Below, in pieces: positions 18,735 to 28,649 of a stretch of DNA of 64,000 bases. The translations under genes and the position numbers were made by a program. Each line of letters begins with the position of its first letter. The first letter of the stretch is position 1. Under the pieces are notes generated by a model. The model ran no database searches, was not told where the DNA came from, and saw only the letters and a program-made list of their open reading frames with translations. The stretch comes from Alcanivorax nanhaiticus (GTDB lineage: Bacteria; Pseudomonadota; Gammaproteobacteria; Pseudomonadales; Alcanivoracaceae), in assembly GCF_000756665.1 (NCBI RefSeq), contig NZ_ARXV01000006.1, positions 124,001-188,000 on the forward strand. The letters run 5' to 3'.

Positions 18735-19935
18735 GATTGTAGAGCGGCCAGAGACTGGCAAATTGTTCTTTGACTTCCGCTACCGGGACAAACGCTGCCG
18801 AGAGCAAACCGCTCTTGATAACACGCCCGCAAATCGGAAAAAACTCCAGGCGATTCTCAAACGAATCGAAGCGGAAATCACACTGGGCACTTTCGAGTAC
18901 CACAAATATTTCCCAAACAGCCCCAAAGCCCAGGAGTTCACGAGGCAAGCAGAGCTCCGGCGTTCTCGCGAAGCTCACGACACGCCGTTGTTCAGTGAGT
19001 TTTGTGAAACCTGGATGGATGAGATGCGGGTGCAGTGGCGAAAGTCGCACATCACCACCATCGAAGGCACTCTGAAGAATTACCTGATCCCGGAGTTTGG
19101 GGAGAAGGAGGTTGGCCACATCACCAGGCAGGAAATTCTTTCGTTCCGGGCGTCCCTCGCCAAAGTTCAGACCCGGAGCAAAAAGCCACTTTCCGCCAGC
19201 CGTATCAACCGCATCATGACGCCTTTGCGCATGATTCTGGGAGAGGCAGCCAACCGATTTGAGTTTACCTCACCCTTTCAGGGGATCAAATCACTGAAGG
19301 TGCCGCGGTCCGATGTGGAGCCGTTTTCGCTGGAGGAAGTTCGGCTGATTCTCGCCACGGTTCGGGCGGACTTCAGGAACTACTACACCGTTCGCTTCTT
19401 TACCGGTCTTCGGACCGGTGAGATCGACGGGCTGCAGTGGGATTGCGTCGACTTTCAACGCCGGCAGATTCTGGTTCGCCAGGCACTGGTGAATGGCGAG
19501 ATCGAGCAGACCAAAACCGACGGCAGCTACCGGCACATTGAAATGCCTCAACTGGTCTACGACGCTCTGAAGGATCAGCGCAAGGCCACCGGCAACAACA
19601 CTTTTGTGTTCTGTAATGGCGCAGGCAATCCGCTTGAGCACAACAACGTCACCAAGCGGGTGTGGTACCCCCTGCTCAGCCATCTGGGCCTACGAAAGCG
19701 CCGGCCGTACCAGACCCGCCATACTGCCGCCACGTTGTGGCTGGCCGCTGGCGAGAACCCGGAATGGATTGCCCGGCAGATGGGGCACACTACGACCGAA
19801 ATGCTGTTCCGGGTTTATAGCCGGTATGTGCCGAACCTGACCCGTCGGGATGGTTCTGCGTTTGAGCGGCTGTTGATCAATGAGTTCGAGGCCAAGGTAA
19901 CACCGGAAGAGGAGGCAGCAAGCGATGAGGTCTGA
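18727..19935 (+). CDS. phage-type tyrosine site-specific integrase
   Basis: A 402-residue tyrosine recombinase with an N-terminal arm-binding domain (GKIVERPETGKLFFDFRYRD), a core-binding domain (about 90-185), and a catalytic domain with Arg in TGLRTGE, YQTRHTAA in place of the HxxR box (a common variant in this subgroup), the GH motif in QMGHTT and the nucleophile Tyr near VYSRYV. GTG 18727 is chosen because GGGAGG lies 8 nt upstream; a longer GTG frame from 18592 has no such site. It probably integrates the element carrying this module. No attachment core could be fixed nearby. Confidence 0.88.
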   Translation: MGKIVERPETGKLFFDFRYRDKRCREQTALDNTPANRKKLQAILKRIEAEITLGTFEYHKYFPNSPKAQEFTRQAELRRSREAHDTPLFSEFCETWMDEMRVQWRKSHITTIEGTLKNYLIPEFGEKEVGHITRQEILSFRASLAKVQTRSKKPLSASRINRIMTPLRMILGEAANRFEFTSPFQGIKSLKVPRSDVEPFSLEEVRLILATVRADFRNYYTVRFFTGLRTGEIDGLQWDCVDFQRRQILVRQALVNGEIEQTKTDGSYRHIEMPQLVYDALKDQRKATGNNTFVFCNGAGNPLEHNNVTKRVWYPLLSHLGLRKRRPYQTRHTAATLWLAAGENPEWIARQMGHTTTEMLFRVYSRYVPNLTRRDGSAFERLLINEFEAKVTPEEEAASDEV

Positions 19936-20218
19936 GCTGATGTTATTGGCGGCCATGCCGTTGAACCGTCTGATACCTGCCGAACGGCGCACCGTTCGTA
20001 ATCTGGCTAGCAGCCTGTGTGTGGCCATGGGCATCCTGCAGGAGGGCTGTCATCTGGTGGCCATCCTTGGTCTGGGAGGAGAACGCACCAACCAGGAGGC
20101 GATGGAAACCTGGGTGTACTGCGAACTCGTTAAGCAGAATCTGGAAGCGGGCCGTGACTCTCTTCCAATGCTGATCAACCGGCTTCAGGAACTGGAGCAT
20201 GAATGGAGGACATACTAA
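19925..20218 (+). CDS. hypothetical protein downstream of integrase
   Basis: A 97-residue protein whose ATG overlaps the integrase end by 11 nt. It is mostly helical (NRLIPAERRTVRNLASSL; METWVYCELVKQNLEAGRD). A hydrophobic stretch at 30-52 (VAMGILQEGCHLVAILGL) is too broken for a sure membrane segment. I do not recognise it. Its tight coupling to int suggests a role in the mobility of this element. Confidence 0.6.
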   Translation: MRSELMLLAAMPLNRLIPAERRTVRNLASSLCVAMGILQEGCHLVAILGLGGERTNQEAMETWVYCELVKQNLEAGRDSLPMLINRLQELEHEWRTY

Positions 20219-20511
20219 TGGCCAATCCGGCGATTGACACTGCGGGCCTTCATCTAGCCTTTTGGAGGGATCAGTTTACGGTTCTCGGAGTGCATCCGTT
20301 CCAGTCAGCTCGCACTCAGAAAACCATTTATCAACTAACCCTGCACTGCCGCGGACGACAGGTGATGGCTTATCTCGCGCAGGCTCAGGCAGTTCAGACT
20401 GGCGTACCGGTATTAGGCAACCGAGTGACCGCCAGCCTGAAGCTGCTGAGATTTCCTTCGGGAGGCCGCCTGATCGTGGAGTCGTTAGATCTTTCCTCCA
20501 ACACTCAATAG
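20218..20511 (+). CDS. hypothetical protein, last gene of integrase operon
   Basis: A 97-residue protein with predicted mixed beta strands (QFTVLGVHPF, QKTIYQLTLHC) and no motif I know. ATG 20218 shares one base with the previous stop (TAATG) and has GGAGG 9 nt upstream, so this start is better than ATG 20203. The gene ends 10 bp from the stop of the convergent recombinase gene. Function unknown. Confidence 0.55.
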   Translation: MANPAIDTAGLHLAFWRDQFTVLGVHPFQSARTQKTIYQLTLHCRGRQVMAYLAQAQAVQTGVPVLGNRVTASLKLLRFPSGGRLIVESLDLSSNTQ

Positions 20512-20521
20512 CGTGAACATC

Positions 20522-23500
20522 TTAGCCAGGGACGGCGCCCTTCTCACTTTCATCATCCAGCGTGTCAGCATCAAAGCTCCCGTCTCGGAAACTCTCAGGC
20601 ACTGCGTCGTACAGCACACACCCGGTGAACACCACAAACCGAATGGTGGGCCAAAGGTATTTGCCAAGCTTGTGCGGGGCTTTCCAATCAAAGCTGACAT
20701 TGCCATGCATAGGGATTCTTATGTCCTCGGCCGGCCGGATAATGATGGCATTTTGCGCAACACCCAAGCTCTGTCCCCAGAACTTTAAAGCTGCTTTTCT
20801 GTTCTCTTCTTTGACCGTCAGCGTAATAGTAGCCCTTGCTCCGAGGCGAAACTTCTTCATCAGAGCCATAAAGGCAATCTGCCTTGACCTTCCCAGGGGC
20901 CGGAGCGGAGCCTTACTCCGCTGCACGCTCTCGGCTGCTGCGATAAGCGCTCGTCGCCCAGACTCCGGATCTTCAGCCATCCAGTCAGACAACCATTTGA
21001 AGAACTGCATACACTCCTGAAACGCGGATTTCGATTGGGGAGGGCTGATGTAGGTCGGCAATTCCGGTGCCCGAAAGATCAGCGTAAAGGCCTTATACAA
21101 TTCTGTGTTAGCTAGCTCTGATTTCGGTCTCAACGAAAAACTCAACCGAATGCCAAGCTTTCGAGTCGGTGAGGGTGTTCCGGTCATGCCAGTAGAGCTG
21201 TTCATCAGCAACGCCGAGCGCTCATACCACTGCTGCACGATCGGCAAATCCAGATCCAACTGGGCCGCCGTTTTCTCCAATGCCACAGGCAGGGGCTCAT
21301 GGATCTGCGCCTGCGTCCGAATGAAAACCTGGCACGAAACCCGATACGGCAGCAGCGGATTGATGTCTTCGGCCACCCGGTTAACAACGGGTGGCAATTC
21401 CTTCTTTTTATCGCTGATTTTCGGAAGCGCCATCAGGCCTTTCGCAGGTATTCGAGCCACAGCTGCCAATGTTATTCCGGGTGTCACTCGGTCCTTTAGC
21501 TGTGCACGGTGCCGGAATCGTTCAAGTGCACCTGAAGTTTTGTCTAGAAGCGTTTGCTGCTGTGCAATCGTGTAAGACCGATCATCGCTAAGCAAGTACT
21601 GGCGAAGTGCGAGATCCAGCAGGTGGGTGTAGCTTTTTAGGGTCACCCTTTCACTCGAATGGCCCATCCACTGAGCCAGCTGAGAAAGCGGCCGCCAGGC
21701 GTTAGCGACTCCAGCATTCACCGTGTTGCCTGAGCCGTGCACGGCTGGCATGAGTTCTACGTCATTCGACCGAACCCAAGTTTCCTGCAAGAGGTCAAAA
21801 GGTTTGCGCTCCAGCAATCGCAGCAAGGTCAGCGATGCAAAACTGTGTCTCAGATGGTGAAAACGTATATTTTCATCACCCGACACGGACCTGAGCAGGG
21901 CCGTCAGCCCATCAAACGCCCATTTTTCCTGGATTCGAAAGGTTCCGCTGACTGGATCTTCGAACAAGGCGTCACGCGCCTCATCGTTGGCACGCCGCAA
22001 CTTGCGCCCATTCACAAACCCGGTCAACCACTCCAGTTCATCTCCGGTTAAAAGCAAGCGTAAAGGAAGTCGGCGGATTGCCGCGTCCGACTTTACGCCG
22101 GCAATTTTGGTGGGACGGACCAGCAGCTCGGGATTGTTAACGGTAGGATCCCCGAGGCCATGGAAGTCACCGTATTGCCGGGCCCAACACTCGGTTCGCC
22201 GGAGCCCACAACGGAACCCCATAATCAGAAGCGCCAGCTGTATCCCCGCCAGCTCATCGTCGGCACGAGCCATCAAAAAGCCCTTTGCCCGGTGATACTC
22301 CAGAGGCGTCAGTATTGCCGCGTCCACGCCATAGCCTGAGCCCTCCTCCATTGGGATACGAGGCATTCCGTAATATCGGTGAAGGAACTCATGCCACTCG
22401 GACAATGTCTGCCTGAGAACTCCACCGTTACCGGGAAAGCCGCTCACCACCGTCTCATAGATCGATTGCCACTCATCCGAATCCAGGCTTTCAGGGTTCG
22501 GAATGTCAGTTGCATAGGGCAACAACAGTTCCAGGTGTTGAAGATTGCGAATCTTTTGCTGCAAGGCCGGTGACACACTCTCGTCGGTTCTCAGAAGCGC
22601 TCGAACGTAGTGACACATCAACTGCACCAGAATGGAGCACCCCTTCTCTTCTGCAATTTTGTCGAGCGTTTTGAACACCTCCGCTTTCGTTGCCAATACA
22701 TCCCTCCGTTGCCTGTCCGTCCCTATAGGGTCTCTGACCCCCTGGGCGGTCAACGCTTCAGATGCCAGGAACCGCACCCGCTTCATCAGACGTTTGAAAA
22801 ATGGTTTTTGGTCGGTCAACGGGAATTCAGGAATGATGAGAGCCGGAGAGCCGACCATCTCGTTCTCACGTTCGGCCTGAGATGCTTGCAGTGCAGGTTG
22901 GACCACCGTCCCACCGGTCAACAATCGCATCCAGTTAGACAATGGCAAAGAAGCGCCCAGGTCAGGTGTTCGGGCGTAGTGAACCAGGAAACCTGGCGCG
23001 ACCATGACTAGGTTTGCCTCGGCAACCGCAAAAACATGCAACGGCCGGTTCAAGGTAATCCGGCTTGCCTCAATGAGCCCACCGACAAAGCGTTTCAGCA
23101 GTTCCTCATCCGGAGACGCCTTACCTTTTACCTCATTTACCTCTGGCCAATTGCTGCCCCAGCGCAGGTACCAGCGTCGAAGCAGCAGCTCGGTGATAGG
23201 CGCCAGAATGACCCGACGGCAGGTGTCGGTTGAGGGACGGGTACGCCCGCCAAGCGAGGTCGATTCCAATTCCAGCCATGTGTAATCACCGGCGCTACCG
23301 GCACCCTGCCGGATCGCCTCACTCAGCCGGTTGAACCATCGGCGCGCGGTAACGCCGCTATGAAAAACCAGGCTGTACAGTAACTCACCAGCATCCCTCT
23401 CCATGGCCTCTTCGGCTGGCAGCTCAGGGGCAGCAATCTCCAGGCTGGCCAGGAACGCATCATTTATACGGTCGTAGTCGGCCAATCGGGCTCCCATGTC

Positions 23501-23896
23501 AGGGGTGGTGAACGAGGAAAACATCTGGACGCTTTGCACAGGCATCGGGACGGGCAGCTGCCAATTCCGGGTTTTCACCCCGTCCTCCAACAGTTTCACG
23601 AGGTAGTACTGCCGGTCCTTGACCGCCCGACCTTCAACGGTTTGACAGGTATTGTCGATCAGCAGGGCAACCTCTTCGGCTGTCATCGTCAATCCTCGCT
23701 GGCCGCTTGCCAGCTCCGGGTGGTGCTCTCGCAGATAATCCCGGACCGCCTCCAGGTGGCCGAGTTTCTCGGCGTTTCGATTATTGGTCCGGTACTCGGA
23801 GCCCACTGAGGGTCCTTGGTTTGCCGCTGACAGCCTCTTCTTCAAAGCATCAATCGGTTTATTTAATGGCTCAAACACTGCTTTATCATCACGCAT
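20522..23896 (-). CDS. giant tyrosine recombinase-like protein (third of trio)
   Basis: An 1124-residue protein with a tyrosine-recombinase catalytic core in the middle-to-C-terminal part: Arg in GFRCGLRRTECW, the HxxRH box in RFHHLRHSFASL, the GH motif in QWMGHSSERV and nucleophile Tyr in LKSYTHLLD. All key residues are present, so it may be active. About 550 residues precede and 350 follow the core, with no known domain. ATG 23896 overlaps the upstream gene by 8 nt; the longer frame from 23956 starts inside that gene and is not needed. It is the last gene of a three-gene operon of large recombinase-like proteins typical of some genomic islands. Confidence 0.8.
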   Translation of the reverse strand: MRDDKAVFEPLNKPIDALKKRLSAANQGPSVGSEYRTNNRNAEKLGHLEAVRDYLREHHPELASGQRGLTMTAEEVALLIDNTCQTVEGRAVKDRQYYLVKLLEDGVKTRNWQLPVPMPVQSVQMFSSFTTPDMGARLADYDRINDAFLASLEIAAPELPAEEAMERDAGELLYSLVFHSGVTARRWFNRLSEAIRQGAGSAGDYTWLELESTSLGGRTRPSTDTCRRVILAPITELLLRRWYLRWGSNWPEVNEVKGKASPDEELLKRFVGGLIEASRITLNRPLHVFAVAEANLVMVAPGFLVHYARTPDLGASLPLSNWMRLLTGGTVVQPALQASQAERENEMVGSPALIIPEFPLTDQKPFFKRLMKRVRFLASEALTAQGVRDPIGTDRQRRDVLATKAEVFKTLDKIAEEKGCSILVQLMCHYVRALLRTDESVSPALQQKIRNLQHLELLLPYATDIPNPESLDSDEWQSIYETVVSGFPGNGGVLRQTLSEWHEFLHRYYGMPRIPMEEGSGYGVDAAILTPLEYHRAKGFLMARADDELAGIQLALLIMGFRCGLRRTECWARQYGDFHGLGDPTVNNPELLVRPTKIAGVKSDAAIRRLPLRLLLTGDELEWLTGFVNGRKLRRANDEARDALFEDPVSGTFRIQEKWAFDGLTALLRSVSGDENIRFHHLRHSFASLTLLRLLERKPFDLLQETWVRSNDVELMPAVHGSGNTVNAGVANAWRPLSQLAQWMGHSSERVTLKSYTHLLDLALRQYLLSDDRSYTIAQQQTLLDKTSGALERFRHRAQLKDRVTPGITLAAVARIPAKGLMALPKISDKKKELPPVVNRVAEDINPLLPYRVSCQVFIRTQAQIHEPLPVALEKTAAQLDLDLPIVQQWYERSALLMNSSTGMTGTPSPTRKLGIRLSFSLRPKSELANTELYKAFTLIFRAPELPTYISPPQSKSAFQECMQFFKWLSDWMAEDPESGRRALIAAAESVQRSKAPLRPLGRSRQIAFMALMKKFRLGARATITLTVKEENRKAALKFWGQSLGVAQNAIIIRPAEDIRIPMHGNVSFDWKAPHKLGKYLWPTIRFVVFTGCVLYDAVPESFRDGSFDADTLDDESEKGAVPG

Positions 23897-26252
23897 CGAG
23901 ACCTGCCTCCACCCCGAACCCCAACTCATCCAACAACGCCGCTGTTGCCGGCACAATCCGATTCTTCATCTCGAAAAGATCGAGCGATGAGAACTTGGCG
24001 AGAGGCTCAGTCCCCACGCCCCAGTGCCCCATGAAGACGTCGACCAGATAACCTGGAACCCCCTGGTCACGCAGGAAGCCTCTCAGGGTGTGCCGGCTGA
24101 CGTTCAGGGGCCACGGAAACGTCCATTGAATTTCATCCGCCAATCGTTTTGGGGTCGCGAACTCTGACTGGAGTTTCGCATCAAGAAAAACGAAGAAGGT
24201 TTCAATGGGAGCTTCGACTCCTACCTCATTCAGGCGCAGCTTCATGTGCTGCCGGTGCGTCTCATAGCGGCGAAGCTGATCGATAACGACCTCCGGCAGG
24301 TAAACCAGGCGAGAGTGGCCGAGATTGTCATCCACTTTGTCAGCAATAATTACGAATCCCCGGCGCTCGTTGAACTCGTATGGATGGGCGATCGGATCGC
24401 GAACGGCCCGAAAACCGGTCGACCACATAACCTGCAGGATGGCGTACGCTGTAAACAGATTATGAAATCTTCGGATGTTGGCCCTGGAGTAGGCCGTTTT
24501 ACGGTATTCGGCAATCTGCGCTCGCAATCGGCTTACGACGTCTCGCATGACCTCCAGACGCACGCAAAATGGAGAACCCACTCTCGGCAAACCGAAATCG
24601 AGGTTGGCAGGAGCCATCGACGGCGACGAGAGCCCCAGGTTCACCAGCCAGGTATTCACGACATCGACATAATCCGCCGCCAACGTCTCAACCGCCCGGG
24701 TGTGGTAGTAGAGGTTTGCCGATTGCCCGGTGGGTAGCGTGCGCCCGGTCACCAGGCTCGCATCCACCGTATCCGTGGTTTGATGAATCAACCCCTCAAA
24801 CACGCAGGTCTGAATTCGTTTCAGGGTAATCCTCGAACCAGTGCTCTTATTGATTTTTTTGATCTCAATCGCAATCTCCTCAGCCACAGACTCAGTCGAA
24901 AGATTATTCGCGAAAAGAATCCGGTCCTTCTTTCGAGCCCGCCTTGCAACCGGTTCTACCCGCGGCCTGAGTATTTGCCAAAAAACATCCGGAATCGGAC
25001 CGATAAACAGCTTATTTGTGACCTCCATATGAGGCGCCCATTTTTTCGCTAATTTTCGACGCTCCGGAGGCTCCGCAACAAAGCCTGCCCAAGCTTGATC
25101 GTCTCTGACGAGGTAGATACATCCCGGTTTATTTGTTGTCACATTATCCGGTACTTGAGAGCGGTTCTGGACGACCACAGTTTCCGATATAGATTCCAGA
25201 GAGCGCCCGGTGAGGAGGATCAACAGGACATGTAGGCGCGTATTTTCAGAGCCCATCTTGTTCTCAAACAGGGCTTTCAAAACCAGCCCTCGCTCATAGT
25301 CGTTGAGGCTTTCCCAACGACCTGGTAGAAAACTGTTTGCACGCCGGTATGCTGCGCGCTTCGGTTGCTGTTTTCTGAGTCCGATGGAGGGGGTTTCACC
25401 ACGCTCGGTATTCAGGGCGGCTCCGCGCTGTGAGATCAGAACGCTCTCATTCATCAATTCCTCTGGCGCATTGCCAGCGCGCCGGTACTGCGTATGCACA
25501 CGCTCCGACTGCTTCGGCAGCGTAATGTGGACCGTACGCCCCTGAACACCTTCCACCTCAGAATCAACATCGTTGTCCAAAGGGGTCCATTTACCGGTTT
25601 TCTGTATTTCCCGGCGTTGTGACTTTTGTTTGTCGGATTGGTAAGTAACGAATTTCCCTTCACCAAGATAAGATTTGAAAAATCCATGAAGTTCTTTGAG
25701 GTAACGTGTGTCCTGCCCTTCAAATTGCCGTTGATCCAGGTGCTCATTGACTCGGGCAAAGTGTCGCTCAAATTTTTCTATATCGTTTAGAGGCTTTGGC
25801 ACTTTCACCAAAGCTGAGTCCGATAGGAACCTTAACGCTCGCCAAGCATCAGCAAGCCGCCGGTCAAACCCCTCCTTTTCGGAAGGAACTAATTCTTTTC
25901 GCCAAACGGCGGCAGTGTTAATGACATACGCTGAAACCTGCAGTCTAATTTCAGAGCACTCCGGTTTCCTCGCGAGTTTGTACAGCCCAGCATGCTGCGG
26001 AGATTCACCGACAATTCCCCGGGGTCCCCGGCGGTTGGGGGCAAGTTCCTCATACTTCGTTTCTACTGAACCGCAACCCAACCATTCCAGAAATGCGTCC
26101 GCACCGTCGATCGGCTGCGAAATTTCTTCAAATGCCTTCACCAAGCGTGGTAGCAGACTTACGATGCTATCCATCCCGAGCCAGTCTGATCGAGGCTGCA
26201 CAAGTTCGATCAGGAGAGCCTCGGGGTTATTGGGGTCAAATTTCAATGCCAT
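23889..26252 (-). CDS. large tyrosine recombinase-like protein, possible nucleophile loss (second of trio)
   Basis: A 787-residue protein with a C-terminal tyrosine-recombinase fold: Arg in WSTGFRAVRDP, a VSRHTLRGFLRD box with HxxR, and MGHWG. At the place of the catalytic Tyr it reads EPLAKFSSLD, with Phe where Tyr is expected, so it may be a structural partner of the other recombinase. ATG 26252 has GGAGG 6 nt upstream and shares a base with the previous stop (TGATG); GTG 26255 is the alternative. The N-terminal 500 residues have no domain I can name. Confidence 0.75.
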   Translation of the reverse strand: MALKFDPNNPEALLIELVQPRSDWLGMDSIVSLLPRLVKAFEEISQPIDGADAFLEWLGCGSVETKYEELAPNRRGPRGIVGESPQHAGLYKLARKPECSEIRLQVSAYVINTAAVWRKELVPSEKEGFDRRLADAWRALRFLSDSALVKVPKPLNDIEKFERHFARVNEHLDQRQFEGQDTRYLKELHGFFKSYLGEGKFVTYQSDKQKSQRREIQKTGKWTPLDNDVDSEVEGVQGRTVHITLPKQSERVHTQYRRAGNAPEELMNESVLISQRGAALNTERGETPSIGLRKQQPKRAAYRRANSFLPGRWESLNDYERGLVLKALFENKMGSENTRLHVLLILLTGRSLESISETVVVQNRSQVPDNVTTNKPGCIYLVRDDQAWAGFVAEPPERRKLAKKWAPHMEVTNKLFIGPIPDVFWQILRPRVEPVARRARKKDRILFANNLSTESVAEEIAIEIKKINKSTGSRITLKRIQTCVFEGLIHQTTDTVDASLVTGRTLPTGQSANLYYHTRAVETLAADYVDVVNTWLVNLGLSSPSMAPANLDFGLPRVGSPFCVRLEVMRDVVSRLRAQIAEYRKTAYSRANIRRFHNLFTAYAILQVMWSTGFRAVRDPIAHPYEFNERRGFVIIADKVDDNLGHSRLVYLPEVVIDQLRRYETHRQHMKLRLNEVGVEAPIETFFVFLDAKLQSEFATPKRLADEIQWTFPWPLNVSRHTLRGFLRDQGVPGYLVDVFMGHWGVGTEPLAKFSSLDLFEMKNRIVPATAALLDELGFGVEAGLDA

Positions 26253-27499
26253 CACGCGACCTCCGCGTCGTTGAGGGGAAGACGCATCTGAGCCTTCGCC
26301 GTTAGATAACCCGTGAGATATTTCTCCAGGTTCTTGAGGTGCCGCCGCTCGGCTTTGCTGTCAGGGTTACCGTCGTCACACTGTTGAGATGTGTCCTGAA
26401 CTTTGTGGAGCAGACTTTCAGCGTTGGGTGAGAACGGCGCTAACTGTCCGATGGTGTCGAGTGACAACGCCGAAATAGCGGCCCAGGCATTCTTCGGATT
26501 GGAAAACTGTTTGAGGAGACTGTCGCTATGGAGATCATTCAGCCACTCGATACAAGAAGCGGTGAGCGTCGCGCAGAGCTGTAGACGTAACCCCGACTCT
26601 CTTTCTTCAGCAGCCTGTTGCCACATAACCGTGAAATGAGCTTTGACCGCGTCGAGGATTTTCGATGCTGGGGCATCGTCAGCTACATCATCGGGTTGCA
26701 CAGTTCCATCGTTATCCTGTCCCAACAGTTCTACCTGGCGTAGGGCATCGCTCAGGTAGTCAGGGACAGCTGGCGACGAGCTCTGGAGGCCTGGCTGTTC
26801 AGAGCCGGAGGCTAGTAGGTGTTCAAAAATTGAGCGGGTGCGGGGGTCCAGAAATACAGGCTTGATATCGGCACTTGAGGTTCTAGCCCCCGCCTCAGCA
26901 ACACCCGCTTCCAAGTCGGGGTGATCAACCTCACTCAGCGCGTCATGATGGTCAACTTCAGGCTCCTCGCTCTCGTCCGGCCGAAGTAAGTGCCGTGCCA
27001 GTCCGGGAACGAGAACCGGTTCCTCATCCTGGATTTTGAGCTTGCGGCTGATGCCGGCGAACTCCTCCAGCCCCACTCGAGTGTTGAGAGAAGGTGAGAT
27101 CCAACGGCGCTCCTCATCCGAAAGACTGGCCCAGAGTCGAAGGAAAGCATTTTGCGAGCCCAGCCCGAAAAGCAACGCTGCCAGTAATCGCGAAACCTGC
27201 TGACTTTCAGCTTCTCGGTGCTTCCACACGAGAACCTGAACCTTGTTATCCGGAGCGAATACTTTCAGGAGTGCAGCTACGTGCGCGTTTCCGACGACAC
27301 GGTAATCGCCATTCCTGGTCTTGCAAACCGAAACAGGATAGTGACTGGCCACAGCTAGAAGCGCGTCTTCAGTGAGGAGTTCTGGCCTACGTAGTCCAGA
27401 GTAGGAGCCGAGGATCACGTCCTCAACCTCGGTATCTAACCGTTCAAGTCTTAGTTGCGCAACGCGTAAAAATTTTAGGGTTCGCTTAGTTCCGGTCAC
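26252..27499 (-). CDS. ParB-like protein, first gene of recombinase trio
   Basis: A 415-residue protein. Residues 30-95 (HYPVSVCKTRNGDYRVVGNAH to KVQVLVWKHRE) resemble the ParB/sulfiredoxin N-terminal fold, where a Gly-Asp/Glu-Tyr strand precedes a short helix. The rest is acidic and helical with no clear HTH. GTG 27499 has AGGAGC upstream. It heads the operon whose next two genes are large recombinases; a role as DNA-binding or accessory factor for recombination is inferred only from context. Confidence 0.6.
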   Translation of the reverse strand: MTGTKRTLKFLRVAQLRLERLDTEVEDVILGSYSGLRRPELLTEDALLAVASHYPVSVCKTRNGDYRVVGNAHVAALLKVFAPDNKVQVLVWKHREAESQQVSRLLAALLFGLGSQNAFLRLWASLSDEERRWISPSLNTRVGLEEFAGISRKLKIQDEEPVLVPGLARHLLRPDESEEPEVDHHDALSEVDHPDLEAGVAEAGARTSSADIKPVFLDPRTRSIFEHLLASGSEQPGLQSSSPAVPDYLSDALRQVELLGQDNDGTVQPDDVADDAPASKILDAVKAHFTVMWQQAAEERESGLRLQLCATLTASCIEWLNDLHSDSLLKQFSNPKNAWAAISALSLDTIGQLAPFSPNAESLLHKVQDTSQQCDDGNPDSKAERRHLKNLEKYLTGYLTAKAQMRLPLNDAEVA

Positions 27500-28043
27500 G
27501 TTCTGCTCCTAACTGAATTCAATCGACATCAGGGGCGTTCGACCTTTGCCCCTCAAAAATCCTTTTTTAGGAGTATCACTGCCCCAGAAAGTGCGCAAGC
27601 ACGCAGGCCGTCAAAAAACCGAGCCTTTTCAGCAAGTTAGGTAGGCTTAACGCCTACCATGTAACCATAAATGACCACCGAATCATAAAATATTATATGT
27701 AAGTAACTGATTTTTATGATTATGTTTTACCCAAGAAAAAACCGTTTATTTCACCAAGCTGGGAAGGAACTGGAACAGGCATTGGCGTCGTACTGGAAAA
27801 TGCGTACGAAAAAGCCCGCTTTTAATCTCGACTTTGGAGCAAAACAAAGGCGAAGTGACCGCAAAGGCAGCTCTCCCGTCCAGCAAAATCGAGCAAGAAA
27901 TCAGAAAAATCATCGTTTGTGAGGAGTCGCCCTCAAGCGCCAACAACTCCGGTAAACTAGATCTACGAATCAAGAAAAGTGAAACTCTAGGTGAGCGGAA
28001 TATCCGCTTTTAAGATGCCAAGCCGAGTGCCCGGGCGAGAAAA
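27500..28043. other. intergenic region with small inverted repeat, no supported gene
   Basis: About 540 bp upstream of the recombinase trio. The stretch 27660-27735 is AT-rich and may hold promoters for the leftward operon. GGTAGGC/GCCTACC arms (27640-27646, 27652-27658) flank a 5-nt loop and could be a recombination or regulatory site. A 68-codon plus-strand frame at 27716 is basic and lacks a ribosome site, so I do not call it. Confidence 0.4.
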
Positions 28044-28649
28044 ATGCGTGACGACACAATCCTGGTTGTCGACCTTGAGGCGACCTGTTGGGAAGACCAG
28101 ACGACACCCGCAGGTGATGCTCAGTGTGTCAACAACATGGAGATCATTGAAGTCGGGTGTGCCCTCGCCACTCGGAAAGGAAGCCTGCTGGATGCCCGCT
28201 CGTTTTTGGTCAGGCCAACCCGGAATCCTGTGCTGAGCGACTTCTGCATGGAGCTGACCGGGATCACCCAGTCGATGGTGGATGCCGCACCCACACTCCC
28301 CGAGGCGATTGAGGCCATGCATGCCTGGCTGGGTGATCTACCGGACCACTTCATCTGGTGCAGCTGGGGCAACTACGACAGATTACATCTGGAAGCCCAA
28401 AGCCTGCTGGACGGTGCGCAGCCAGCTATCCTGGCCCGCCCTCATCTGAACCTGAAACGTATCTGGCGACGCACCACCGGCCAGAAGAGGAAGAATGGAT
28501 TTGCCAACGCGCTAGCTTTTCACGGGTTGGAATTTGAGGGCCATCACCATCGTGGTGTGGACGATGCGCGAAATATGGCCCGAGTCCTCCCGTATATGGA
28601 TTGGTCTTTGGAACCCGAGTTGCTGACGCCACCGGAGGTGCCAGTATGA
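28044..28649 (+). CDS. DEDDh 3'-5' exonuclease
   Basis: A 201-residue exonuclease of the ERI1/KapD-like DEDDh type. Exo I is VVDLEATCW (D10, E12), Exo II includes CSWGNYDR, and Exo III is HHHRGVDDARN with the catalytic His and Asp. Length fits the family (about 180-220). It acts on 3' ends of RNA or DNA. The stop overlaps the start of a phosphoesterase gene by 4 nt (ATGA). No strong ribosome-binding site is visible before the ATG. Confidence 0.85.
   Translation: MRDDTILVVDLEATCWEDQTTPAGDAQCVNNMEIIEVGCALATRKGSLLDARSFLVRPTRNPVLSDFCMELTGITQSMVDAAPTLPEAIEAMHAWLGDLPDHFIWCSWGNYDRLHLEAQSLLDGAQPAILARPHLNLKRIWRRTTGQKRKNGFANALAFHGLEFEGHHHRGVDDARNMARVLPYMDWSLEPELLTPPEVPV

Noticed and set aside
27716..27922. 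68-codon plus-strand frame
   Set aside because: Basic, low-complexity product with no ribosome site in an AT-rich spacer.
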